From Burkholderiaceae bacterium (GTDB taxonomy: Bacteria > Pseudomonadota > Gammaproteobacteria > Burkholderiales > Burkholderiaceae_D), in the NCBI GenBank assembly GCA_004298905.1, contig SCTK01000024.1, forward strand, positions 1 to 64,000: a stretch of DNA of 64,000 nucleotides. Reading direction: 5' to 3'. A model generated the notes under the pieces. The model saw nothing but the letters and a program-made list of their open reading frames with translations, was not told the DNA's origin and did no database searches. Below are positions 57,437 through 64,000 of the stretch, in pieces. Position 1 is the first letter of the stretch. The number at the start of each line of letters is the position of its first letter. Position numbers and translations under genes: made by a program.

Positions 57437-57880
57437 ATGAGCACGCCGGAATGGCTGGTCGACGAAGTGGCCGCCGTGACCCTACTCGCCGTCGACGGCG
57501 AGGCCGACGAGGTGACCAACCGACTCGAACGCATCGCCAGCGAAGGTGGCTTTCCCGCCATGTTCGGCGCGTGCTACGCGTGGGCGACGGCCGCGGGAAT
57601 CATGTTTGGGATGACGGCGGCGGTCGAATCGACCACCGACGGGATGCTCACCGTGTCATCGACCGACGGTCAGCCCCTCGACGAGACATCCCCCGAAACC
57701 TTCGCCGCCCGGTTCGTCGCGTGCGTCGTCAACGGCGACCGCGACATGGCGTACGCGCTGTTTTCCGCGTCGACGGACGGGCCGGACGACTATCACGAGC
57801 GGTGCGTTATCTCGGTCATTGCGATGATGGCCGAAGCGGGGCGGCACAAGCTCGCACAGAATGCGGCCGGCGATGGATGA
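57437..57880 (+). CDS. Unknown 147-aa protein
   Basis: ATG with AAAGGAG nearby. Helical: VNRLERIASEGGFPAMFG, AWATAAGIMFGMTAAVEST; second half FAARFVACVVNGDRDMAYAL. Soluble. No motif. Confidence 0.6.
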   Translation: MSTPEWLVDEVAAVTLLAVDGEADEVTNRLERIASEGGFPAMFGACYAWATAAGIMFGMTAAVESTTDGMLTVSSTDGQPLDETSPETFAARFVACVVNGDRDMAYALFSASTDGPDDYHERCVISVIAMMAEAGRHKLAQNAAGDG

Positions 57881-58274
57881 CGACGGCGAGATGGAGCTGT
57901 TCGACGCGCAGCACCTGACGATCGTCGTCGCTGAGGCGGGCGAAGACCTGTCCACCGACCAGAAACGCCGGCGCCGCCAAGCTGAGCAGCTCGCCGCCGG
58001 GGTGCACCCCCTGACCGGCGGCAGGTTGCACCCCGACGCGGCGCCGGCAGGTGACCGGCAGGCGGCGGGGCTGCGCTGCGGCGGGTGCAAACATCGGCAG
58101 CTACTCAACCACGACACGGCTAAGACGTACCCGAAGTGTTACCGGGGTGCGGTGCGCGACGACGCGGGGCGGCTGCGTAAGGGCACGGCGATCGTGACCC
58201 GGGGCGCGGCGACGGATGTCCCCGCGTGGTGGAGCGCGTGCGTGCATTGGGAGGCGCCAGACACTCCCGAGTAA
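57873..58274 (+). CDS. Small Zn-site protein
   Basis: 133 aa from ATG 57873, overlapping the previous gene. CGGCKHRQLL and KCYRGAV with WWSACVHWE. A conserved small-phage-protein layout; function unknown. Confidence 0.6.
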   Translation: MDDDGEMELFDAQHLTIVVAEAGEDLSTDQKRRRRQAEQLAAGVHPLTGGRLHPDAAPAGDRQAAGLRCGGCKHRQLLNHDTAKTYPKCYRGAVRDDAGRLRKGTAIVTRGAATDVPAWWSACVHWEAPDTPE

Positions 58275-58278
58275 TTCC

Positions 58279-58318
58279 GTGACAAATGGTTGCGGAATTG
58301 TCTTGTGGTGGGTAACGT
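58279..58318 (+). promoter_or_regulatory. Conserved element promoter, copy 9 (rightward)
   Basis: GTGACAAATGGTTGCGG, TTGCGG, 17 bp, TAACGT (58313-58318). GGGCG/CCGCCC leader hairpin and GAGACCAG follow. Confidence 0.9.
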
Positions 58319-58371
58319 AACTGGTGTTGGGCGGACCGCTGACCCGCCCACCGAGACCAGGAGCGCCCGCC

Positions 58372-58770
58372 ATGACCATCAAGTCGACCGCCGACAACAT
58401 GTCACCCGCGATGCTCGCCGCCGCCAACGCAGTCGCCAACCGCACCCACGACCACGACGGCGAAGGCGAGCGCGCCCTGCGCTTCACCGACGCCACCGTC
58501 AGCACCCTGCGCGCCATGGCCCGCCGCAACTGGGCCGTCATCAACTGGGCCACCATCGACGGGCGCCGCCAGATCACCTCGGCCACCCTGACCGTCCTCG
58601 GGGAGCGCACCCGCGTGCGGGCCAACACGATCGCCGAGGCCAAGCGCATCGAGGCCGCCCGCCTCGCCGCCGCCGCCGGGATCACCGCCGGTACCCCGAG
58701 CATCACCGGCCAGCTCGACCCGTTCGCCGTCATCGCCGGCAGCACCCGCGAAATCACCATTCCGTTCTGA
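58372..58770 (+). CDS. Unknown 132-aa protein
   Basis: ATG with AGGAG nine bases upstream, GAGACCAG at 58353-58360. Helical and Ala-rich; contains RWAVINWATIDGRRQ-like segments. Not recognised. Confidence 0.6.
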   Translation: MTIKSTADNMSPAMLAAANAVANRTHDHDGEGERALRFTDATVSTLRAMARRNWAVINWATIDGRRQITSATLTVLGERTRVRANTIAEAKRIEAARLAAAAGITAGTPSITGQLDPFAVIAGSTREITIPF

Positions 58771-58863
58771 CCCGCCGCGCCCGTACGGGGCAACACACCG
58801 TCACCACCCGGCCACGGGCCGTCACCACCACGCATAGTGATTCAAGACCACGAGGGGGAACGA

Positions 58864-59253
58864 GTGAGGACCGCCGTCGATATGCAAACCGCCCTGATCG
58901 GCGCCGAGGTGCCCTACCAGGCGCCCGCCGACACCCGCCGCGCACCCGCCGCGCCGCGCACCCCGGACGTGCAGCTCGCGCTACTGGCCACCACCACCGG
59001 CGAACTCGACGGGCAACTCACCATCACCACCGACACGCCAACCGTGACCGCGGTACGCCGCCCCGCCCGGCGTGGCCGCATCCGCATCGTCGGCCCCGCC
59101 GCACCGGTGACGCTGCCGCCGGTGCCGTGCCAGGACTGCCACAAGCTGCTACGCACCCCCACCAGCCGCGCACGCGGCCGCGGCCCCGTCTGCGAAAGCC
59201 GCCGAACCGCCAACACCACCGACGGCGACGACCTGCTGGCCGGTGTCGCATGA
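58864..59253 (+). CDS. Small Zn-knuckle protein
   Basis: 129 aa from GTG 58864 (GAGGGGG upstream). N-terminal disordered; C-terminal CQDCHKLLRTPTSRARGRGP followed by C, the phage C..CH motif. The stop overlaps the methyltransferase start. Role unknown. Confidence 0.6.
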   Translation: MRTAVDMQTALIGAEVPYQAPADTRRAPAAPRTPDVQLALLATTTGELDGQLTITTDTPTVTAVRRPARRGRIRIVGPAAPVTLPPVPCQDCHKLLRTPTSRARGRGPVCESRRTANTTDGDDLLAGVA

Positions 59254-60591
59254 CCCGCCCGACCGCGGCATCCCTGTTCGCCGGCATTGGAGGTTTCGAC
59301 CTCGCCTTCAGCCGCGCCGGGTGGAACGTCACCGCCGCCGTCGAAATCGACGAAGCCGCGCGCGGCGTCATCCACGACCAGCTACCCGCAACCCGCCTGT
59401 TCACCGACGTCTGTGAGGTAACCGCCGATGAAATCCGAGCAACTGGCTTTGATCCCCGAAACGGCGTGCTCTGCGCCGGCTGGCCATGCCAAGACCTCTC
59501 CCTCGCAGGACGTCGCGAGGGCTTGGGTGGAGCACGTTCGGGCCTGTTCTGGCAGGTCGTCCGGCTCCTGGCTGACCTCCGTCCCCGCTGGTTCTGCCTC
59601 GAAAACGTCCCTGGCCTCTTGTCGGCCGTGTGCCCCGGTGAACCCAGCGAATCCAGCGGGGGGGGGGTACGCCCAGCACGACATTTTCGGAGACGACGCC
59701 ACCGACGGACTCACGCGCGGTCGAGGCGCCTGCCCCGGCGGGTGCATGGCAGCCCACGGTGGTGCCATGGGCCTCGTCCTCGGGGCGCTGGCTCAGCTCG
59801 GGTATGGCGTCGCCTACCGAGTGCTGGACGCTCAATTCCACGGAGTACCTCAGCAGCGCCATCGAATCGTCTTTGTCGGACATCTTGGAGACTGGGCCGC
59901 ACCTGTCGAGGTACTGCTTGAGCCCGAAAGCGGCGGCGGGGATCCTGCGCCGCGCGGACCGGCGCAGGCGGGTCCTTCCGTCGTCACTGCGCTGCGCGCT
60001 GGAAGCGGTGGCGGGCCAGACGACAACGACGCCCAGGGCGGTCGCCTGATCGTCGGGCCGTTGCAGGCTCAGGGCGCGGGTGGGCGCGGTCACCGCATCG
60101 ACGCGGAGGGCGCCGCGAGTGGTCACCTCGTGCAGGTCGCGGCGGCGCTGACTGCCCGGCAGGGCAAAGGCGTTGATAGTGACGCGATTCAAACTCTCCT
60201 GGTCGATCGGGGTGGGGGCGTCACGCATGCGCTCACCAGCGATGGCAGCGATGGCAGCGAGGATGGTACCGGCCGGGGTACGCCACTGGTCGCGTTCGAC
60301 TGGAAGACCTCGGGAAGCGACCGGACCCGGCCGAACGTCAGCGACAAGCGCACCAGCGCGCTCGGCACCACCAAACAGGACGCGGTGGCCACGGCGGCGG
60401 CGGTACGCCGGCTGACGCCGATGGAATGCGAGCGGCTACAGGGATTCCCCGACGGGTGGACGCTCACGTCATGGGGGAAACCGCAGTCCGACGCGGCCCG
60501 GTACCGACAGACAGGCAACGCCATCGCGGTGCCCGTTTTCGAGCGGGTCGCCCGGCGGATGGCTAGGCACGACCAAGCGGCCGGGCTGTGA
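59250..60591 (+). pseudogene. C5 cytosine DNA methyltransferase, split by a frameshift at a G10 tract
   Basis: Frame 1 from 59250: motif I (FAGIGG, residues 10-15), motif IV CAGWPCQDLS (Cys80) and motif VI CLENV. It runs through the poly-G at 59658-59667 into a wrong end (stop near 59921). The C-terminal half lies in the next frame: AQLGYGVAYRVLDA, motif VIII FHGVPQQRHRI, CERLQGFPDGW and motif X RQTGNAIAVP, to 60591. One G fewer (or two more) rejoins both, giving about 447 aa. It could be phase-variable, programmed or a base-calling error. Confidence 0.8.
59658..59667 (+). repeat. G10 homopolymer at the frame junction
   Basis: GCGGGGGGGGGGT. Homopolymers of this length are prone to slipped-strand changes. 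It stands exactly where the two methyltransferase frames need to be joined. Confidence 0.9.
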
Positions 60592-61067
60592 GGCGCTCGG
60601 CGCTGCGCGCCCGGCCCGCCGACAACCACCTGACCCGCGTCGAGTGGGAGGCGGTACGGCTGACGCTGCTCGTGCGGTCCGGGGCGCTGTGTGAGGCGCG
60701 CACGCCGCACTGTTTGGCCGCCCCGACCGGGTTGCTGTCGCACCGCCCCGACGGGCGCGTGGTGCCGTGCAGCGTCCACCACCGCGTGCCGCAAGGTAGT
60801 GGCGGCACGGACGACCCGGACGCGCACCGATACGACCGGTTGTTGATCTTCTGTGGCGACGGCGTTGCCGGCTGTCACGCGTGGGTCGAGTCGCAACGCG
60901 CGGCCGCGGAGGCGCGGGGGCTGCTGCTGCGCCACGCGGCCAGCCCCGAGGCGACGTCGGCGCTTGCGGAGTCGACGCCGTTGGAGCTGGTTTCGGGTCG
61001 GCTCGTGCTGCTCGACCCGCTGGGCGGGTTCTATGTCGACCATGGGTGGCGCATCCCGACGCGCTAG
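60588..61067 (+). CDS. HNH endonuclease-like protein
   Basis: 159 aa from GTG 60588 (GTGA overlap). CEARTPHCLA, then CSVHHRVPQGSGGTDD and GCHAWVESQR: an HNH variant with metal Cys pair, HH and a GCH. Phage HNH proteins near methyltransferases may assist packaging or restriction. Long C-terminal helices. Confidence 0.75.
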   Translation: MRRSALRARPADNHLTRVEWEAVRLTLLVRSGALCEARTPHCLAAPTGLLSHRPDGRVVPCSVHHRVPQGSGGTDDPDAHRYDRLLIFCGDGVAGCHAWVESQRAAAEARGLLLRHAASPEATSALAESTPLELVSGRLVLLDPLGGFYVDHGWRIPTR

Positions 61068-61075
61068 ATAATTCC

Positions 61076-61115
61076 GTGACAAATGGTTGCGCAATTCGCG
61101 CATGGCGGGTAATGT
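61076..61115 (+). promoter_or_regulatory. Conserved element promoter, copy 10 (rightward)
   Basis: GTGACAAATGGTTGCGC, TTGCGC, 17 bp, TAATGT (61110-61115), the closest to an ideal -10. Leader hairpin GGGGC/GCCCC. Confidence 0.9.
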
Positions 61116-61164
61116 CGTCTCCGTTGGGGCGAGTGCCCCGCGCAGCAAAAGGGGACCGGCGACC

Positions 61165-61521
61165 ATGTACTTCCGCGACTTCACCACCAACGGTGTCACC
61201 TACCGCGTGACCCCCACCGCCAACGACATCGCGGTCGCCATGTTCACCGACGCCATCGCCCGCACCGGCCGCCCCACCGACGTCAACACCCCCGGTATCG
61301 CCAACCTCGCCCGCGCCCTCGGCATCCCCGGCGACAACGCCCGCGCGTGGCTGGTCGGCCGCGCCATGTACCTACGCGGACGCACCCCCGGCTGGCCCTC
61401 GACCTTCCTGCACGCACCGATCGGTGGTGTGCTGCTAGCCGGCATGTACAACGTGGCCCGCTACACCGCCGCCCTGCGCGCCGCCGGCTATGTCAGCGCC
61501 GACGACCAGCTCGCCGCCTGA
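61165..61521 (+). CDS. Unknown 118-aa protein
   Basis: ATG with AGGGGA upstream. MYFRDFTTNGVTYRVTP... with HTH-like ANLARALGIPGDNARAW. It could be a small DNA-binding protein. First gene of the last rightward transcript. Confidence 0.55.
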   Translation: MYFRDFTTNGVTYRVTPTANDIAVAMFTDAIARTGRPTDVNTPGIANLARALGIPGDNARAWLVGRAMYLRGRTPGWPSTFLHAPIGGVLLAGMYNVARYTAALRAAGYVSADDQLAA

Positions 61522-61541
61522 CCTGAAACGGAGAATCCACA

Positions 61542-62012
61542 ATGGACACACCGACCACCGACCACGTGACCGCGCTCGCCAACGCCGTCGCCGCATCCGA
61601 CAAGGCGTGGCCGATCGGCGGCCCATACAGTGGCGAGCAGACCACCAGTGCCGCCCGGCACATCGGCGCACTCGTGCGCTACCTCAACCACGCCACCCAA
61701 GCATGGAACCCCGAGTCGCTGCCCGACCTCGCCACGTGGCACGACACGACCGCGGCGCTGTGGGCTGCGTTGCAGCACCTGCCGCAGATCCTGGCGCAGG
61801 TCGAACGGTTGGCCGAGGCGTTCAGATATGCCCCCGGCCTCGCCGTCGACGACCGGGGCGAACCGCTCCAGCCCGGCGAGGTCGTTAACCTCGCCATCGC
61901 GAGCATGCGCGACGCGGCCGTCACGCTCGACCCGGTGGTGGACGCCTTGTCGTACGCGATGCGGTACACCGGCCGGCTGTACATCCGCGACGCCGAAAGC
62001 GACGAGTCGTGA
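61542..62012 (+). CDS. Unknown 156-aa helical protein
   Basis: GGAG eight bases upstream. Helical throughout (LANAVAASDKAWP, AALWAALQHLPQILAQVERLA, LDPVVDALSYAMRY). Acidic tail. Unknown. Confidence 0.55.
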   Translation: MDTPTTDHVTALANAVAASDKAWPIGGPYSGEQTTSAARHIGALVRYLNHATQAWNPESLPDLATWHDTTAALWAALQHLPQILAQVERLAEAFRYAPGLAVDDRGEPLQPGEVVNLAIASMRDAAVTLDPVVDALSYAMRYTGRLYIRDAESDES

Positions 62013-62530
62013 CGGCCGGGGCCGCACGCGGCAATTTCTGGTGGTGCTCGAACTGCCGCGAGGAAGTCGACCCCGCGCGGGTCACATTCCAGGAGCGGCA
62101 CGACTCATGCGGGCACGCTGTGCGGTGGATCGACGCCAAGCCGACCGCCACGATTCGGGGTACGGACGGGCAGCCCCTCGACCGCAGCGAGTACGCCGAC
62201 CGCCTCGAAGCCCAGGCGTACGGGCCTGCCGACGGTGACCGGGTGCGCCTCACCTACGGCGACGGCAGCACCGTCCAGGGAACGTGGACCACCACCGGCG
62301 ACGGGCCCGTGCTCCACCTCGACGACGAGACACTGCACCACGTGAACGGGGCATCGCAGCGCACGATACTGGCGCGATCCGACGTCGGCCGGCGGGTCGC
62401 CTTGTCGGATGGGGAGGGGCAAGCGATCGCGTCGCTGCTCGACGAGCTGGCCGGCGTGTACCCCGACGAGCCGCTCGGGGAGCTGGCCCGCCGGCTGGCC
62501 GTCATGATGTACGACCGGATGGGTATCTGA
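62009..62530 (+). CDS. Zn-site protein, unknown
   Basis: 173 aa from GTG 62009 (overlap). WWCSNCREEVDPAR and HDSCGHAV form a CxxC-xn-CxH zinc site; then a beta-rich section (VRLTYGDGSTVQGTW) and helical end. Function unknown. Confidence 0.6.
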   Translation: MTAGAARGNFWWCSNCREEVDPARVTFQERHDSCGHAVRWIDAKPTATIRGTDGQPLDRSEYADRLEAQAYGPADGDRVRLTYGDGSTVQGTWTTTGDGPVLHLDDETLHHVNGASQRTILARSDVGRRVALSDGEGQAIASLLDELAGVYPDEPLGELARRLAVMMYDRMGI

Positions 62531-62532
62531 CC

Positions 62533-63171
62533 ATGGGCGCGAACACGCCACCGCCGCCGCCGGACTACCCCGAGTACGCCGAGCTGTGGGCCCGCGCGCA
62601 AGCTGCGGCGCGCGGGCCGATCGACCCGCGGCTGTGCGCCACCGTCGAGCGGATCAGCTACAACCACGAGTGGTGTACCGCCGTACTCGGCCGACCCCAC
62701 CCCGGCGCCCGGAACATCACCACCGCCGAGGCGTACCTGATCCGGTACGCGTTCGACGCCGATATCAATCCGCCCCTGCCCGCGTGGCTGGTCGAGGCGC
62801 GGCAGGCCACCGCCGAGCGGGAGGCCGAACAGCGCCACCAGGCGCAGATAGCGGCGAACCGGGCCGCGGCCGCGTGGGACACGCTACGCACCGCCGCCGC
62901 CGAACGTGGCGTCGTGCTGGAGGTGCGCGCCAACACGCGCAGCGCCACCATCCGCAGTGGTCGCCGGCAGTCCCTCGACCACGCCACACCGGTCAGCAGC
63001 GCCTACCACGGCAAGGGCGCCCGGACGCGCGTGTTTCTGCCGGGCCGGGCGCTGTGCGAAACCGTGAACCGGGCCTATCCGCTCCAGCTCGGCGGACCGC
63101 ACGCCGGGCCCGCGACGTGCGAGCGCTGCCAGGCGTGGGCGGCGCTCGTATGGGGCATCGACACCCCGTGA
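62533..63171 (+). CDS. Unknown 212-aa protein
   Basis: ATG 62533, MGANTPPPPPDYPEY. Central helical stretch (AREAEQRHQAQIAANRAAAAW-like), then basic VFLPGRALCETVNRAYPLQ and CERCQAWAALVW. Last gene of the rightward operon; followed by a terminator. Confidence 0.55.
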   Translation: MGANTPPPPPDYPEYAELWARAQAAARGPIDPRLCATVERISYNHEWCTAVLGRPHPGARNITTAEAYLIRYAFDADINPPLPAWLVEARQATAEREAEQRHQAQIAANRAAAAWDTLRTAAAERGVVLEVRANTRSATIRSGRRQSLDHATPVSSAYHGKGARTRVFLPGRALCETVNRAYPLQLGGPHAGPATCERCQAWAALVWGIDTP

Positions 63172-63177
63172 CGGAGA

Positions 63178-63213
63178 CCGGCCCGACCCCGCTCTCAGTC
63201 GGGGTCGGGCCGG
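63178..63213 (+). terminator. Strong terminator, 13-bp stem
   Basis: CCGGCCCGACCCC (63178-63190) pairs perfectly with GGGGTCGGGCCGG (63201-63213), then TAATAGTTAG. A second small dyad GTTAGC/GCTAAC follows (63219-63234). Ends the 61-63 kb transcript. Confidence 0.8.
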
Positions 63214-63250
63214 TAATAGTTAGCTCACGCTAACGCCTATTCCGTCCGCA

Positions 63251-63345
63251 ATGGAGCCCCGCGCGTGCGGGGAAGCGTGTTCGTTGAAACCCTCGCAGCC
63301 GTAAACGTCTGCGCAGTGTCACCCCCGCCGAGGCGGGGAAGCGGT
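63251..63345. repeat. Pair of CRISPR-repeat-like hairpins
   Basis: GCCCCGCGCGTGCGGGGAAGCG (63256-63277) and ACCCCCGCCGAGGCGGGGAAGCG (63321-63343) share the CCCCGC-GCGGGGAAGCG design of type I-E repeats. They lie 66 bp apart (37-bp 'spacer'). No cas genes. Either degenerate mini-array or solitary repeats. Confidence 0.4.
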
Positions 63346-63484
63346 ACGCGCTGACGCTAGCACCGGGCGACGACACTTTCCCGGGCCCCAGTCGGGTACA
63401 CCCCGCCGGGTCCACCAGCACCCACCACCGCCGGGCACATACGGTGGGGACTCAATCACCATCCGCAACGAAAGCGAGTCCCCC

Positions 63485-63685
63485 ATGAGCGACACTGCCG
63501 TACTCGACGCCAGCACGGACGCCGACGAGCAGCAGCCCGACACCCTCGACGAGGGCACGCAGGACCCGGCCGCCGTCGACATGGCCACCGACGAGCCCGC
63601 CGACAGCACCAACGCCGCCGACGACGGCGCCCCGGTCGAGGGCGACGAGGGCGACGCCGGCGACGGCGACACCCCGGCGGTCTGA
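63485..63685 (+). CDS. Small acidic protein
   Basis: 66 aa, over a third Asp/Glu and no Lys. An 8-bp stem (GGGGACTC 63446-63453 / GAGTCCCC 63476-63483) ends next to the ATG, so translation may be controlled. No ribosome site evident. Overlaps the next gene's start. Unknown. Confidence 0.6.
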   Translation: MSDTAVLDASTDADEQQPDTLDEGTQDPAAVDMATDEPADSTNAADDGAPVEGDEGDAGDGDTPAV

Positions 63686-64000
63686 TGGCCACCGCCGCAT
63701 TTACGGCATGGGTGCAGGCGGGCCGCATCTGGCGGCCCGCCCGACCCCTTAACGCCCTCGCCACCCGCCTACGCGGCTACGGATACACCGTCTACACGCT
63801 CGGGAACGCCCAGCACTTGCAGGCCGACCCGCCCGAGGACCACTGCCCATTCAGCGCGACCGGCTGGCCGATCCGCTCACCGCTGGGCGTCGTGTTCGCA
63901 GGCGACATCATGCCCCCACCCGCCGCGTCCGGCCTGCCGACACTAGACCAGCTCGGCGCGCAGCTCGCCGCAGACAAGAACGCCGGCATACCCGGCGCCA
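63685..64000 (+). CDS. VanY/peptidase-like phage protein, C-terminus cut by window edge
   Basis: Runs off the right edge; 105 aa visible. MATAAFTAWVQAGRIW, then GNAQHLQADPPEDHCPFSAT and FAGDIMPPP. The H...D..H spacing is typical of D-Ala-D-Ala peptidase-type motifs in actinophage proteins that sit between head, tail and lysis genes. Overlaps the acidic protein's stop (TGATG). Confidence 0.5.
   Translation, partial: MATAAFTAWVQAGRIWRPARPLNALATRLRGYGYTVYTLGNAQHLQADPPEDHCPFSATGWPIRSPLGVVFAGDIMPPPAASGLPTLDQLGAQLAADKNAGIPGA

Noticed and set aside
63251-63345. Genuine CRISPR array
   Set aside because: Only two imperfect repeats, unusual spacing, no cas genes or leader.

Overview
The window is about 70% G+C, carries three WhiB-like proteins, uses many GTG starts and has leaderless-type promoters. 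That points to an actinobacterial mobile genome, most likely a temperate phage or prophage of a Micromonosporaceae-type host; the host assignment is inference. Both edges cut through genes, so tail and lysis genes may lie outside.

Layout. (1) 1-15.4 kb, leftward: packaging and head module (small and large terminase, small genes including a WhiB, a DNA methyltransferase, a papain-like protease, portal, a histone-like basic protein, an Ntn-hydrolase/proteasome-like protein, minor capsid protein, scaffold, major capsid, decoration and a fibre-like protein cut by the left edge). Two rightward genes, each with its own promoter, are inserted in it. (2) 15.4-23.8 kb, leftward: small Zn-ribbon and unknown genes plus a tyrosine integrase, ending with a stand-alone FtsK-gamma-like winged helix beside a near-perfect 32-bp palindrome. 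(3) 23.9-29.5 kb, rightward: tightly overlapping small membrane, lipoprotein and unknown genes ending in a Wzz-like membrane protein; then, leftward, an RNase AS-like exonuclease and a secreted beta-lactamase-fold protein. (4) 31.3-40.1 kb, leftward: a WhiB-led operon, then a block resembling an actinobacterial conjugation module (876-aa multi-TM FtsK/TraB-type ATPase with Gly-rich and multi-TM partner proteins), with dense GACCGG-type repeats. (5) 40.4-46.4 kb: small regulators, a large symmetrical repeat cluster, and a replication initiator with iteron-like repeats inside its own coding sequence. (6) 46.4-47.1 kb: a control region with a ribbon-helix-helix gene and two candidate rightward ncRNAs. 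(7) 47.1-54.1 kb, leftward: Sak4-like ATPase, YqaJ exonuclease, RusA-like resolvase, WhiB. (8) 54.2-63.2 kb, rightward: small early genes, an ASCH protein, a C5 cytosine methyltransferase split by a frameshift at a G10 tract, and an HNH protein. (9) 63.2-64 kb: terminator, two CRISPR-repeat-like hairpins, an acidic protein and a partial VanY-like gene.

The unifying signal is a conserved promoter found at least ten times on both strands (plus one degenerate copy): GTGACAAATGGTTGCG, then about 17 nt, then a TAACGT-like -10 box. It heads most transcription units of the right half and one isolated gene inside the head operon. Four copies have a short 5'-UTR hairpin and a GAGACCAG-type motif before the start codon; three others lead into leaderless starts. 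This looks like an element-wide early or accessory regulon. Phage morphogenesis, plasmid-like replication control and conjugation-like ATPase/spread genes together suggest a hybrid of a temperate phage and an actinomycete integrative or plasmid element.
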